64,000 nucleotides of DNA, from positions 1,488,001 through 1,552,000 of the forward strand of contig CBDBFZ010000003.1 of NCBI GenBank assembly GCA_965205225.1. The letters run 5' to 3'. Positions within the stretch are counted from its first letter, which is position 1; the number at the start of each line of letters is the position of its first letter. The DNA is from Litorimonas sp965205225. GTDB taxonomy: Bacteria; Pseudomonadota; Alphaproteobacteria; Caulobacterales; Maricaulaceae. Of this stretch, positions 34,143-42,759 are shown one piece after another. A program made the translations under genes and the position numbers. The notes under the pieces are model-generated. The model ran no database searches. It saw only the letters and a program-made list of their open reading frames with translations, and was not told the origin of the DNA.

Positions 34143-34221
34143 TTCCCTAATTCATGGTTCAGACTTGGGGATAAAGTCGGCAGCGCTTGCCATTTTTGGC
34201 AGCACCGCTCACGAACGGATC

Positions 34222-35529
34222 ATGAACGTCAATTTTCGTCCCCGTACCGCAACAGCTATCATCGTCGCGAATATGATCGGTACGGGCGTCTTTACGTCCC
34301 TTGGCTTTCAACTCCTCAACATCGGTTCACCCTTTGCCATTCTAGCCTTGTGGACGATTGGCGGACTAGCCGCCTTGTGCGGCGCTCTCAGCTACGCGGA
34401 GCTTGGCACACGCCTGCCCCGATCAGGCGGTGAGTATAACTTCCTCGGCGAAATCTATCATCCAGCAGCAGGCTTTGTATCGGGGTGGATATCCGCGACC
34501 ATTGGATTTGCTGCCCCGATAGCGGCCGTGGCCATCGCCTTCTCCAAATATACAGCCGCCATTCTTCCATCCAGCCTGTCTTCGACCGTGCAGACTGCAC
34601 TGGCTCTGGCCCTTGTCCTGTCGATGGCCGGATTTCACGCAAAGTCTCGGCGATTGTCTGGCGGTTCGCAAATCCTTCTGACCGCGATCAAGATCGGCTT
34701 GATTATCGGGTTTTGCATCGCGGGACTCATCATCATTCCTGATCCGCAGCCTGTCAGTTTCATGCCTAAATCAGGGGATGCCGGTGTTCTAACCTCACCC
34801 GCCTTCGCGATTGCGCTGATCTACGTCTCCTACGCCTATACCGGCTGGAATGCGGCAACCTATATTTCCGGTGAACTTAAGGATCCGCAGCGGTCCTTAC
34901 CCCGCATTCTGGTAACGGGAACCCTGCTCGTCGCCATTCTCTACGTTGTTCTTCACATCGTCTTCCTGCGTGCAGCCCCGATGGATGCCATGCGTGGAAA
35001 AGTCGAAATCGGTTATATCACAGCACAAGGCATCTTCGGCGATAATGGCGGTCGGTTGGCGGGCGGCATGTTGGCCTTGCTTCTGATCAGCTCAGTTTCA
35101 GCGATGACCCTGGCCGGACCGCGCGCTTTGCAGGCTATAGGCGAAGATTTCCCGGTTCTGCGCTGGCTGTCCCGAACTAATAAGGATCAAGTCCCGGAGA
35201 ACGCCGTTCTGTTTCAATCGGCTGTCGCGGCTTTCTTTGTCGTGACGCAGAGCTTTGAGACGATCATTATTTTTGCAGGGAGTCTGCTGGCGTTCAACAG
35301 CCTGCTCGCCGTTATTGGCCTGTTCGTGCTGAGACGGCAGCGTCCCGATGGCGATATCCCCTTCCGCGTCCCGTTCTACCCCATCGTGCCGTTAATCTAT
35401 CTGGCGATCACAGCCTTCACGCTGATCTTTATTGTCACCACGAAGCCCATCACAGCTTTCGCGGCTGCAATCCTGATTACAGCCGGACTAATCTTCTATA
35501 CGATAAGTAAGAGATTGGGCAGTCAGTAA
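34222..35529 (+). CDS. APC-superfamily amino acid permease
   Basis: Probable amino-acid/polyamine/organocation transporter of the inner membrane; the substrate cannot be told from sequence. It has 435 residues and about twelve hydrophobic segments. The first helix carries the family glycine motif IVANMIGTGVFTSLGF and the second leads to LSYAELGTRLPRSGGEYNFL; both shape the substrate site in this fold. I chose the ATG at 34222: a promoter with perfect TATAAT lies just upstream, and the frame back to 34003 has no family similarity that I recognise. Its 3' end overlaps the convergent lolD by seven bases. Confidence 0.88.
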   Translation: MNVNFRPRTATAIIVANMIGTGVFTSLGFQLLNIGSPFAILALWTIGGLAALCGALSYAELGTRLPRSGGEYNFLGEIYHPAAGFVSGWISATIGFAAPIAAVAIAFSKYTAAILPSSLSSTVQTALALALVLSMAGFHAKSRRLSGGSQILLTAIKIGLIIGFCIAGLIIIPDPQPVSFMPKSGDAGVLTSPAFAIALIYVSYAYTGWNAATYISGELKDPQRSLPRILVTGTLLVAILYVVLHIVFLRAAPMDAMRGKVEIGYITAQGIFGDNGGRLAGGMLALLLISSVSAMTLAGPRALQAIGEDFPVLRWLSRTNKDQVPENAVLFQSAVAAFFVVTQSFETIIIFAGSLLAFNSLLAVIGLFVLRRQRPDGDIPFRVPFYPIVPLIYLAITAFTLIFIVTTKPITAFAAAILITAGLIFYTISKRLGSQ

Positions 35530-36218
35530 GAGGCGGGCGTAAACGGAACGACGAGACCTTCACGCACCGTCAGCAACCGGTCCATATAGCTCGCCAGTTG
35601 CATATTATGCGTGGCAACCAAGGCTGCAACGCCCTCCTGCCGCGTGAATTGATAGAGCTGATCAAACACGGTTACGCTCGTGGCAGGATCCAGATTCCCC
35701 GTCGGTTCGTCGGCCAGAAGGATTTGAGGACGGTTAGCGAGGGCGCGCGCAATCGCGACGCGTTGCTGCTCACCGCCGGACATCTGGCTCGGATGGTGCG
35801 TCAGACGTTCAGCCAGCCCCATTGCGATCAAGAGTCGTTGAGCCTCTGCGCGCGCAGACATTGAGGTATGACCCGCGATCATTTGCGGCACCATGGCGTT
35901 CTCTTCAGCCGTGAATTCCTTCTGGAGATGATGAAACTGATAGACCATGCCAATCCGCTGGCGACGAATGGCTGTTCGTTCATCATCAGACAGCTTCAAA
36001 CACTCCTTTCCATTGATGAAAACCTCGCCCGCATTAGGCTTTTCAAGTAAACCGGCCGCATGCAGCAAAGTCGACTTACCTGATCCTGAAGGACCGAACA
36101 GCCCGACCATTTCACCAGGGAAAATATCGATGTCTGCGTCAGCTAGCACTTTCAGCATACCGCCACCTGATTTGTAGGTGCGATGCAGATTTCGAACGGA
36201 CAGAACCGGCCTAATCAT
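35523..36218 (-). CDS. lolD: Lipoprotein-releasing ABC transporter ATPase LolD
   Basis: ATPase of the Lol system that frees lipoproteins from the inner membrane for the outer membrane. It has 231 residues. Walker A is GPSGSGKST, the Q-loop lies in VYQFHHL, the signature is MSGGEQQRVAIARAL and Walker B is ILLADEPTGNLD. The ATG at 36218 overlaps lolC by eight bases; an in-frame TTG at 36233 is a poorer choice. It is the last gene of the long minus-strand run from nuoA. Confidence 0.93.
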   Translation of the reverse strand: MIRPVLSVRNLHRTYKSGGGMLKVLADADIDIFPGEMVGLFGPSGSGKSTLLHAAGLLEKPNAGEVFINGKECLKLSDDERTAIRRQRIGMVYQFHHLQKEFTAEENAMVPQMIAGHTSMSARAEAQRLLIAMGLAERLTHHPSQMSGGEQQRVAIARALANRPQILLADEPTGNLDPATSVTVFDQLYQFTRQEGVAALVATHNMQLASYMDRLLTVREGLVVPFTPASY

Positions 36219-37497
36219 AGCGAAGGGCCTCAACAGGGTCGATTTTCGACGCCTGCCAAGCGGGCCAGAACACCGCTGTCGTGGAGATCATGAAACCACA
36301 CATAGCGACGGACGCCACTTCCGACCAGACGATTTTCACCGGGATCCGGTCCGTCAGCTTATACACTTCTTGTGGGAAGAGCTGCACGCCCATGATCCCT
36401 TCGATGAATTGCTGGATCGGATAGAGATTAAGGCAGAAGACAACACCAACGATCAAACCCACAAGAGTACCAAACACGCCAACGGTCGCGCCGCTCATCA
36501 GAAAAATCCGCAGGATCCCACCGCACGTCATGCCAATGGTCCGCAGGATCGCAATATCGCGAGATTTGTTCTTCACCAGCATGATCATGAAGGCCAGAAC
36601 CGGGAACGCCGCGATCACGACGACAATTATGAAGATGAGTCTCATGGCGATCTGCTCAATGCGGAGCGCGCTGGCTGTAGACTGGTTGCGCTGTTTCCAG
36701 GTCGATTGATAGATAGGTTGCTGAGCCGCGTCGAAGATCGGTTCCCGCAATTCATCAATCCGGTCCGGATCGACCAGCCGAAGCTGGACGTACCCCCTGG
36801 TCTTCCCGCCCTCAAAGAGGAGCGTAGCTTCGTCCAGATCCATATAGATATAAGTGCTGTTCGTGACGTAGAGACCGACATCAAAAATAGCGCCGATCGT
36901 ATATGATTTTCGAACCGGTACCGCCCCTGAAATCGTCTGCCTAAGGCGCGGAGAGTAAACGAGCAGTTTGTCACCTATTTGAACACCAAGGTCGATCGCC
37001 ATGGCAGATCCGATGGCGATGGCTTGATCAGACCCGCTTCCCTCACCCAGTGAACTGAGATCGCCCTGAATGACACCATCGGCGATCAGTTCGAACGCCA
37101 TCAGATCATCTTTCGCAATACCGATGACCTGCGCGAGACCAAAATCCCCCGCCTGAACCGGGGTGTAATGTTGGGTGAACTGAAAGGCGTTTGCAACGCC
37201 GGGCACGGTCTTCATTCGCGCTTCCAGGTCCTCAACCTGTTCCGGCGTCGGGTCCGCCTGCGCGGGCGAAACATAGATATGACCTTCACTGCCGATCGTC
37301 AGGCGGATCATGTCGGATCGAAAGCCGTTCATGATCGACATGATCGTAATCATCGCCGCAATAGCGAGCATGATGCAGGTAAAACTGATGAAGGCGATGA
37401 AGCCGACACCACCCTGATTTTTCTTCGCCCGCAGAAACCGCATCGCGATCATACGCTCGACGCTGCCAAAGGCCGGATTTTGCTGTGCCTCTGCCAA
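36211..37497 (-). CDS. lolC: Lipoprotein-releasing ABC transporter permease LolC/E
   Basis: Membrane subunit of the Lol lipoprotein-release transporter. It is 428 residues with four membrane helices: one near the N-terminus (GFIAFISFTCIMLAIAAMITI), a large periplasmic domain (about 55-275) and three helices at the C-terminal side. The motif MRFLRAKKNQGGVGFIA at the N-terminus is typical. Only one LolC/E-type gene is present, as expected where a homodimer (LolF type) replaces LolC plus LolE. It lies 3 bp downstream of proS. Confidence 0.92.
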   Translation of the reverse strand: MAEAQQNPAFGSVERMIAMRFLRAKKNQGGVGFIAFISFTCIMLAIAAMITIMSIMNGFRSDMIRLTIGSEGHIYVSPAQADPTPEQVEDLEARMKTVPGVANAFQFTQHYTPVQAGDFGLAQVIGIAKDDLMAFELIADGVIQGDLSSLGEGSGSDQAIAIGSAMAIDLGVQIGDKLLVYSPRLRQTISGAVPVRKSYTIGAIFDVGLYVTNSTYIYMDLDEATLLFEGGKTRGYVQLRLVDPDRIDELREPIFDAAQQPIYQSTWKQRNQSTASALRIEQIAMRLIFIIVVVIAAFPVLAFMIMLVKNKSRDIAILRTIGMTCGGILRIFLMSGATVGVFGTLVGLIVGVVFCLNLYPIQQFIEGIMGVQLFPQEVYKLTDRIPVKIVWSEVASVAMCGFMISTTAVFWPAWQASKIDPVEALRYD

Positions 37498-37500
37498 AAT

Positions 37501-38817
37501 CTAAGCCGTTAACTTTGCAAGCGCGGCTTTGGGCGCAAGGTTTTCGCGTTCACCCGTCTTACGCGTTTTCACTGCGACAATCCCGTCTTTCAGCCCGCGC
37601 GGACCAATGATGATCTGATAAGGCAGGCCGATCAGGTCCATACGTGAGAACTTCACCCCGCCCCGATCCGACGTATCGTCATAGAGGGGGTCGAGCCCAG
37701 CCGCCTGCGCTTTTGCGTAAAAATCATCGCACGCTGCATCACACTCAGCGTCACCTGCCCGCATATTGATAATGCCCAGTTCAAACGGCGAGATTTCAGC
37801 TGGCCAGATAATGCCATTCTCATCATGGCTAGCTTCGATAATGCCGCCGACAAGACGAGAAACACCGATTCCGTAGCTCCCCATTTCGACCAAGTTGGGT
37901 TTGCCATCCGGTCCCATAACGGTCGCATCAAAAGGCTCGGAATATTTGGTGCCAAAATAGAAGATGTGACCGACTTCAACGCCGCGCGCTTCCATCCGCT
38001 TATTTTCGGGGATCGCGGCAAACGCCTCGGCATCATGCATCTCGTCAGCAGCTGAGTAGAAGGCTGTCCGTTCATCTACGATGGACTGCAGATCACTATC
38101 GAAATCAATATTTGTTCCCGGCGCATTCATTTCGACGAGATCGCGATGGGCGTAGACCTCACTTTCACCGCTATCGGCCAGTATGACGAACTCATGCGAA
38201 AGGTCACCGCCGATAGGACCCGTATCGGCTCGCATGGGAATGGCCTTCAAGCCCAGGCGCTCGAATGTGTTCAGATAGGCCACAAACATCTTGTTGTAAC
38301 TCTTGCGTGCGTTCTCAGGTGTTAGGTCGAAACTATAGGTGTCCTTCATCAGGAACTCCCGCCCTCGCATGACCCCGAAGCGCGGACGCCGCTCATCCCG
38401 GAATTTCCATTGAATGTGGTAGAGTAGCTTGGGCAGGTCTTTGTAGGACCGCACGGAGCTAGAGAAAACATCTGTCAGCATTTCTTCATTCGTCGGTCCG
38501 AACAGCATGTCGCGGTCGTGGCGGTCGGTAATGCGGAGCATTTCCGGGCCATAGGCATCGTAACGCCCTGACTTTTTCCAGAGTTCAGCAGACTGAATGG
38601 TCGGCATCAACATTTCGATGGCACCAGCGCGATTCTGTTCTTCGCGAACGATCTGTTCGATCCGTTTCAGAACCTTATGACCCAGCGGCAGCCACGTGTA
38701 GATTCCGGCACTATTTTGCCGAACCATCCCAGCTCTGAGCATCAGCTGATGGCTGACAATCGTCGCATCCGACGGGGTCTCTTTTAGAAGAGGCAGAAAA
38801 TAGCGTGAGAGTCGCAT
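37501..38817 (-). CDS. proS: Prolyl-tRNA synthetase, short form
   Basis: Charges tRNA-Pro. It is a 438-residue class II enzyme. Motif 2 region reads FRDERRPRFGVMRGREFLMKD, with LFGPTNEEMLTD before it and the motif 3 region GIGVSRLVGGIIE later. The protein lacks the roughly 180-residue editing insertion of the long bacterial type, which is normal for alphaproteobacteria; editing is then usually done by a separate ProXp-type protein (not in the window). Confidence 0.95.
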   Translation of the reverse strand: MRLSRYFLPLLKETPSDATIVSHQLMLRAGMVRQNSAGIYTWLPLGHKVLKRIEQIVREEQNRAGAIEMLMPTIQSAELWKKSGRYDAYGPEMLRITDRHDRDMLFGPTNEEMLTDVFSSSVRSYKDLPKLLYHIQWKFRDERRPRFGVMRGREFLMKDTYSFDLTPENARKSYNKMFVAYLNTFERLGLKAIPMRADTGPIGGDLSHEFVILADSGESEVYAHRDLVEMNAPGTNIDFDSDLQSIVDERTAFYSAADEMHDAEAFAAIPENKRMEARGVEVGHIFYFGTKYSEPFDATVMGPDGKPNLVEMGSYGIGVSRLVGGIIEASHDENGIIWPAEISPFELGIINMRAGDAECDAACDDFYAKAQAAGLDPLYDDTSDRGGVKFSRMDLIGLPYQIIIGPRGLKDGIVAVKTRKTGERENLAPKAALAKLTA

Positions 38818-38874
38818 GAACCGCGCTTAGCGGCGTGTCTCATCGCGGGCAAGCAAGCGCTTGCAGCATTTTTG

Positions 38875-39144
38875 CTATTCGCGAAATCCAACCCAACGGC
38901 CCATATGTTCCCAGGTCACCCACCCGACTGAAACAATCAGATAGACAAGGATAAAAAACACGATGGCTAGGCCCGTCGCCCAAAGAACTTTGCGCGCCAT
39001 GTTGGCCCGTGTCGGGGCGCCAGGTTCTGTTCCCGGCGAAACCTCATTCGCTTCCGCCTGTCCGCGCACACCAATTGGCAGAACGATGAAAAGAGAGAGC
39101 CACCAGAGGATCATGAACGTTGCAAGGCCGGTAAACCAATTCAT
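38875..39144 (-). CDS. DUF1467-family small membrane protein
   Basis: An 89-residue protein with two membrane helices: one at about 3-22 (GLATFMILWWLSLFIVLPIG) and one at about 56-80 (a strongly hydrophobic Ile/Val/Phe stretch). A short soluble loop of about 30 residues rich in Glu, Pro and Gly separates them. I recognise it as the DUF1467 type that lies between mce and proS in many alphaproteobacteria; its function is unknown. I chose the ATG at 39144, eight bases after the mce stop, over an overlapping GTG at 39162. Confidence 0.82.
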   Translation of the reverse strand: MNWFTGLATFMILWWLSLFIVLPIGVRGQAEANEVSPGTEPGAPTRANMARKVLWATGLAIVFFILVYLIVSVGWVTWEHMGRWVGFRE

Positions 39145-39152
39145 GACAAACT

Positions 39153-39572
39153 CTATCCGCACTCAACGTTTGGCGTTTCCATCAGCTCAATCAAAACCCC
39201 GCCACTATCGCCGGGATGCAGGAAAATCACTAATGTGCCGTGCGCACCAATACGCGGTTCATTCAAGACACGCATTCCGCGCATCTCCATTGTGGCCTTG
39301 GCATCATGAATATTGTCGACCTCGAAGCACACATGATGCTGACCGCCCTTCGGGTTCCGCTCCAGAAACTTCAAAATGGGGGAGTTTTCCCCATAGGGTT
39401 CGATTAGTTCGACCTGCCCGCTGGGTAATGTCACGAACGCATAGGCCACGCCCTGCGGCACCAGGGCTTTGGGTTCTGTGATATCCGTAGCGCCCAACAT
39501 GTTACGATAGAAATCGATCGCGGTGCCTATATTCGGTACAGCGATACCAACGTGATTGAAAGGTCCAATCAT
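39153..39572 (-). CDS. mce: Methylmalonyl-CoA epimerase
   Basis: Interconverts the S and R forms of methylmalonyl-CoA in propionate and odd-chain/branched-chain degradation. It has 139 residues and a vicinal-oxygen-chelate fold made of two repeats. Metal ligands are the His in FNHVGIAV, the His pair in GGQHHVCFEV and the Glu in GVLIELMET. It starts directly after the rnj stop. The mutase genes that would use its product are not in the window. Confidence 0.93.
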   Translation of the reverse strand: MIGPFNHVGIAVPNIGTAIDFYRNMLGATDITEPKALVPQGVAYAFVTLPSGQVELIEPYGENSPILKFLERNPKGGQHHVCFEVDNIHDAKATMEMRGMRVLNEPRIGAHGTLVIFLHPGDSGGVLIELMETPNVECG

Positions 39573-41264
39573 TTAAGCCACCTTTTTCACGATGTGCGCG
39601 TGTATTTCGACAATCGCGCGTTTGCCCGTGCGGTCACGTACGACGCGTTTGACGCGGTCGCGAAGCTTTTCCTCAATCGCGTCTTCATCCCGGCGTGCCT
39701 TTTGCGGTAATTCCCTGAATGCGTTTTCAGCCGCGTCAACAACCGCGTCCAGAAGGTCGTCCATGGCTTCACCGTCCAGACCTTCGGGGAAGCCGACGAT
39801 CCGAGGTTCCGGTCCGCTGACGAGCTTTCCGCCGCCATTGACGACAACGCTGACGCCGACATGGCCCGCATAGGCCATTTTGCGGCGCAGACGCAGCCCA
39901 TCATCGGTTGAAGAGACAATCTGTCCACCGTCCTCATACAAACGTCCCGAGGGGACGACATCGACAATGGTCGGGCCTTTTGGTGCAATGCGGATCATCT
40001 CACCATTGCGCCCCGGTATGGCCGTCCTGGCCCCGACAATTTTTGAGAAGCGGGCATGTTCGAGTAAATGGCGTCGTTCACCATGAACTGGAATCGCAAT
40101 TTTCGGCCGGACCCATTCATACATGCGTTTAAGTTCATCCCGGTTCGGATGACCCGAAACATGAATCGGGCGGTCTTTCTCTGTCACGATCTCAACCCCA
40201 TCATCCGCCAGCGCATTCTGCAAAGAAAAGATGCCAAGCTCATTTCCGGGAATGATCTTGGAGCTGAAAATAACGACATCGCCCTTTTTAAACTTTACGG
40301 TCCGGTGCGATCCGGCTGCGATTCGCGATAAAGCTGCTCTTGGCTCGCCCTGGCTCCCTGTGCAGAGATAGAGAACGTGACCGGCGGGCATAGCCGCGGC
40401 TTCGTCTTCTGACAGAAGGGGGCCAACATCGCTCAAAAGTCCGACAGCTTTAGCCGCTGCCATCATCCGTTTCATTGAACGCCCGATCAAGCAGACAGAG
40501 CGATTATTATCTCTCGCCGCATACATAACCGATTGAAGGCGGGCTACGTTGGAGGCAAATGTCGCCACGGCAACACCCCGACCATCATATTCACCGACCA
40601 GTTTGGACAATTCCAGACAAACGCCCTCTTCGGACCCGCTTTCGCCAGGCGAGAAAACATTAGTACTGTCACAGATCATGGCGTCGACGCCTTCATCCCC
40701 GAGCGTCGTCAGCGCAACTTCATCAATGGCGTCTCCAATTTGCGGGTTCGGATCGATTTTCCAGTCACCCGTGTGCAGCACCGTGCCCAGATCGGTCTTG
40801 ATCACGAGCGCATTCGGTTCTGGGATAGAGTGATTCAGGCTGATCAAGTTGAAGTGGAATGGGCCAAGGTCAAAACTGCCCTCAAGTGGGATCTCGATCA
40901 GCTCGACTTCGTCCAGCAACCCTGCTTCCGCGAGGCGATCTTTCACCAGCCACATGGTAAACGGCGTCGCATAGACAGTACAATGCAGACGCGGCCACAG
41001 ACGGGCAAGCGCGCCCATATGATCTTCATGCGCATGGGTCAGGACGATGCCTAGAAGATTGTGACGATGTTCTTCAATATAGCTCGTATCTGGCATGATG
41101 ATGTCAACGCCGGGTGTCTCCGAATTGCCGAACGTGACGCCGATATCGACGATCACCCATTTCCGCCACGCTGGACGGCCATAGCCGAACAGGTTGAGAT
41201 TCATTCCGATCTCACCGGACCCTCCCAATGGGAGAAAGGTCAGTTCTGTTTCATATTTGTCCAT
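39573..41264 (-). CDS. rnj: Ribonuclease J
   Basis: Metallo-beta-lactamase ribonuclease with 5'-3' exonuclease and endonuclease activity for rRNA maturation and mRNA decay. It has 563 residues. The start is FLPLGGSGEIGMN, the zinc motif is LTHAHEDHMGAL, and VLHTGDWKIDP carries the next ligand region. The beta-CASP part has CTGSQGEPRAALSRIA and VHVSGHPN-like sequence (IHVSGHPNRDEL). A C-terminal domain follows after about 450. It overlaps coaX by 14 bp. The coaX-rnj-mce order is common in the class. Confidence 0.94.
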   Translation of the reverse strand: MDKYETELTFLPLGGSGEIGMNLNLFGYGRPAWRKWVIVDIGVTFGNSETPGVDIIMPDTSYIEEHRHNLLGIVLTHAHEDHMGALARLWPRLHCTVYATPFTMWLVKDRLAEAGLLDEVELIEIPLEGSFDLGPFHFNLISLNHSIPEPNALVIKTDLGTVLHTGDWKIDPNPQIGDAIDEVALTTLGDEGVDAMICDSTNVFSPGESGSEEGVCLELSKLVGEYDGRGVAVATFASNVARLQSVMYAARDNNRSVCLIGRSMKRMMAAAKAVGLLSDVGPLLSEDEAAAMPAGHVLYLCTGSQGEPRAALSRIAAGSHRTVKFKKGDVVIFSSKIIPGNELGIFSLQNALADDGVEIVTEKDRPIHVSGHPNRDELKRMYEWVRPKIAIPVHGERRHLLEHARFSKIVGARTAIPGRNGEMIRIAPKGPTIVDVVPSGRLYEDGGQIVSSTDDGLRLRRKMAYAGHVGVSVVVNGGGKLVSGPEPRIVGFPEGLDGEAMDDLLDAVVDAAENAFRELPQKARRDEDAIEEKLRDRVKRVVRDRTGKRAIVEIHAHIVKKVA

Positions 41265-42033
41265 TCGGTCCGTTCAATTTCCAGATTTCCAGCAAACCCC
41301 GGATCGTCAAATCCGCATCATAATGCTGTATTGTTTCGCTCGCACCTTCGAACAGGCTGGCAACGCCGCCGGTTCCAACGACCGTGAAATCACAACCGCC
41401 CTCTTCGCGTATGCGGTGAACGAGGCCGTCTATCAGACCAATGTAGCCCCAGAACACCCCGGATTGCATGGCAGAGACAGTGTCCCTACCGATCACGGTC
41501 TCAGGCCGCTTGATTGCGATCCTTGGTAGTTGTGCGGCCGCCTCGTGCAGGGCCCGCATGGACAAGTTGATGCCGGGTGCGATGATACCGCCCTCAAAAT
41601 GTCGATCCGCTGAAACAATATCGAATGTTGTGGCCGTGCCGCTATCGATGAGGATCAGAGGACCATCGAACACAACAGCCGCGCCAAGTGCATTGACTAA
41701 TCGATCGGCCCCAACCTGTCCCGGATTATCCAGACGGACCTTCACGCCAAGATCCACATCAGACTCTCCGACAATAAGCGGTTCAACGTTCATATGACGT
41801 CGCGCAAAGTTTCGCAGATTGAAGAGAGATTGCGGAACGACCGTCGAGATAACGCAGTCCGAAATGTTTTCAAACCGTAGTCCGGCCATATGCATCAGTT
41901 GATAGAACCAGACCGCATATTCATCCGCTGTCCGAGCTGAGTCCGTCGCAATACGCCATTGCCCGGCCCAGCCCTCCTTGTCGTGAATGGCGAAGAGCGT
42001 GTTGGTATTCCCACTGTCGATGACAAGAAGCAT
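41251..42033 (-). CDS. coaX: Type III pantothenate kinase
   Basis: First step of coenzyme A synthesis from pantothenate. It is 260 residues, ASKHA fold. The N-terminus is LLVIDSGNTNTLFAIHD (phosphate-binding Asp and Asn), followed by GADRLVNALGA and LILIDSGTATTFDIV. The ATG at 42033 starts exactly at this motif, while the frame open to 42102 would reach into birA. It lies five bases after birA. Confidence 0.93.
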   Translation of the reverse strand: MLLVIDSGNTNTLFAIHDKEGWAGQWRIATDSARTADEYAVWFYQLMHMAGLRFENISDCVISTVVPQSLFNLRNFARRHMNVEPLIVGESDVDLGVKVRLDNPGQVGADRLVNALGAAVVFDGPLILIDSGTATTFDIVSADRHFEGGIIAPGINLSMRALHEAAAQLPRIAIKRPETVIGRDTVSAMQSGVFWGYIGLIDGLVHRIREEGGCDFTVVGTGGVASLFEGASETIQHYDADLTIRGLLEIWKLNGPNGQI

Positions 42034-42038
42034 GATGG

Positions 42039-42758
42039 CTATCCGAACGAAACGTCGCCCGAATGGACGCGCGTCTCTGTGCCATCCTCGTGCGTCAGGC
42101 ACAACGCGCCATTCGGTCCCAAATCAGTAAATTGTCCGGTTTTTCCATTCACGTTGACGAGCTGGCCAAGATGGTGAGCCCGAGCTAGCCAATCTTTGCG
42201 AACAGGGTCGAACCCACAGGTTCGCAATGTGTCAACTCGCACCGTGATAGATTGAGACAGGACGGCCAGAACCGCTGCCGCGCCCGTAAACATCGGTTCC
42301 GCACGCTTCAGGTCAGATGGACGCATTTCCCTAACCAGATGGGTTGCCGGATAGGGTGTGTCATCAGGATGCGAGATAAGATTGATACCAATCCCGATCA
42401 GAAGCGCCTCGGGCTCGCGCTCTATCAGTAAGCCGCTGATTTTCGCACCGCCAACCAAAACATCGTTGGGCCACTTCAATGTCACAGGCTGAACAGGTTT
42501 ATAGGTTGCCAATGTGTCCGTGATAGCGAGTGACGCGGCAAACCCAAATAGCGCGGAGGTCGACGGTTCGCTGTCATTGGGCATCAGGAGGCTAGCATAT
42601 AGATTGCCGTGATCGCTGACCCATCGCCGGTCACGACGCCCCCGCCCCTGGGTCTGTAAGTCAGCCCGCACCCAAACGGGACCGCGGTCACCGGCCTGGT
42701 ACAGTGTTCGCGCTTCGTCTTGAGTGGAACCGACCGTGTCGAGCTGGATAAACCGCAA
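42039..42758 (-). CDS. birA: Biotin--[acetyl-CoA-carboxylase] ligase
   Basis: Attaches biotin to Lys125 of AccB. It has 239 residues and no N-terminal helix-turn-helix, so it is the enzyme-only form and not a repressor. The catalytic domain shows DTVGSTQDEA, the biotin loop QTQGRGRRDRRWVS and LKWPNDVLVGGAKISGLLIE. A small C-terminal domain ends the protein. The likely start is TTG at 42758, one base after the nuoN stop; a GTG at 42782 inside nuoN is an alternative. Confidence 0.9.
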   Translation of the reverse strand: MRFIQLDTVGSTQDEARTLYQAGDRGPVWVRADLQTQGRGRRDRRWVSDHGNLYASLLMPNDSEPSTSALFGFAASLAITDTLATYKPVQPVTLKWPNDVLVGGAKISGLLIEREPEALLIGIGINLISHPDDTPYPATHLVREMRPSDLKRAEPMFTGAAAVLAVLSQSITVRVDTLRTCGFDPVRKDWLARAHHLGQLVNVNGKTGQFTDLGPNGALCLTHEDGTETRVHSGDVSFG

Positions 42759-42759
42759 G

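Noticed and set aside
34003..34221. N-terminal extension of the permease (73 residues)
   Set aside because: A perfect -10 element lies inside it and no family similarity was seen before 34222.
36178..36906. 242-residue plus-strand frame opposite lolC
   Set aside because: It is antisense to the clear LolC coding sequence, is rich in His/Arg/Asp as expected of a shadow frame, and matches no family I know.
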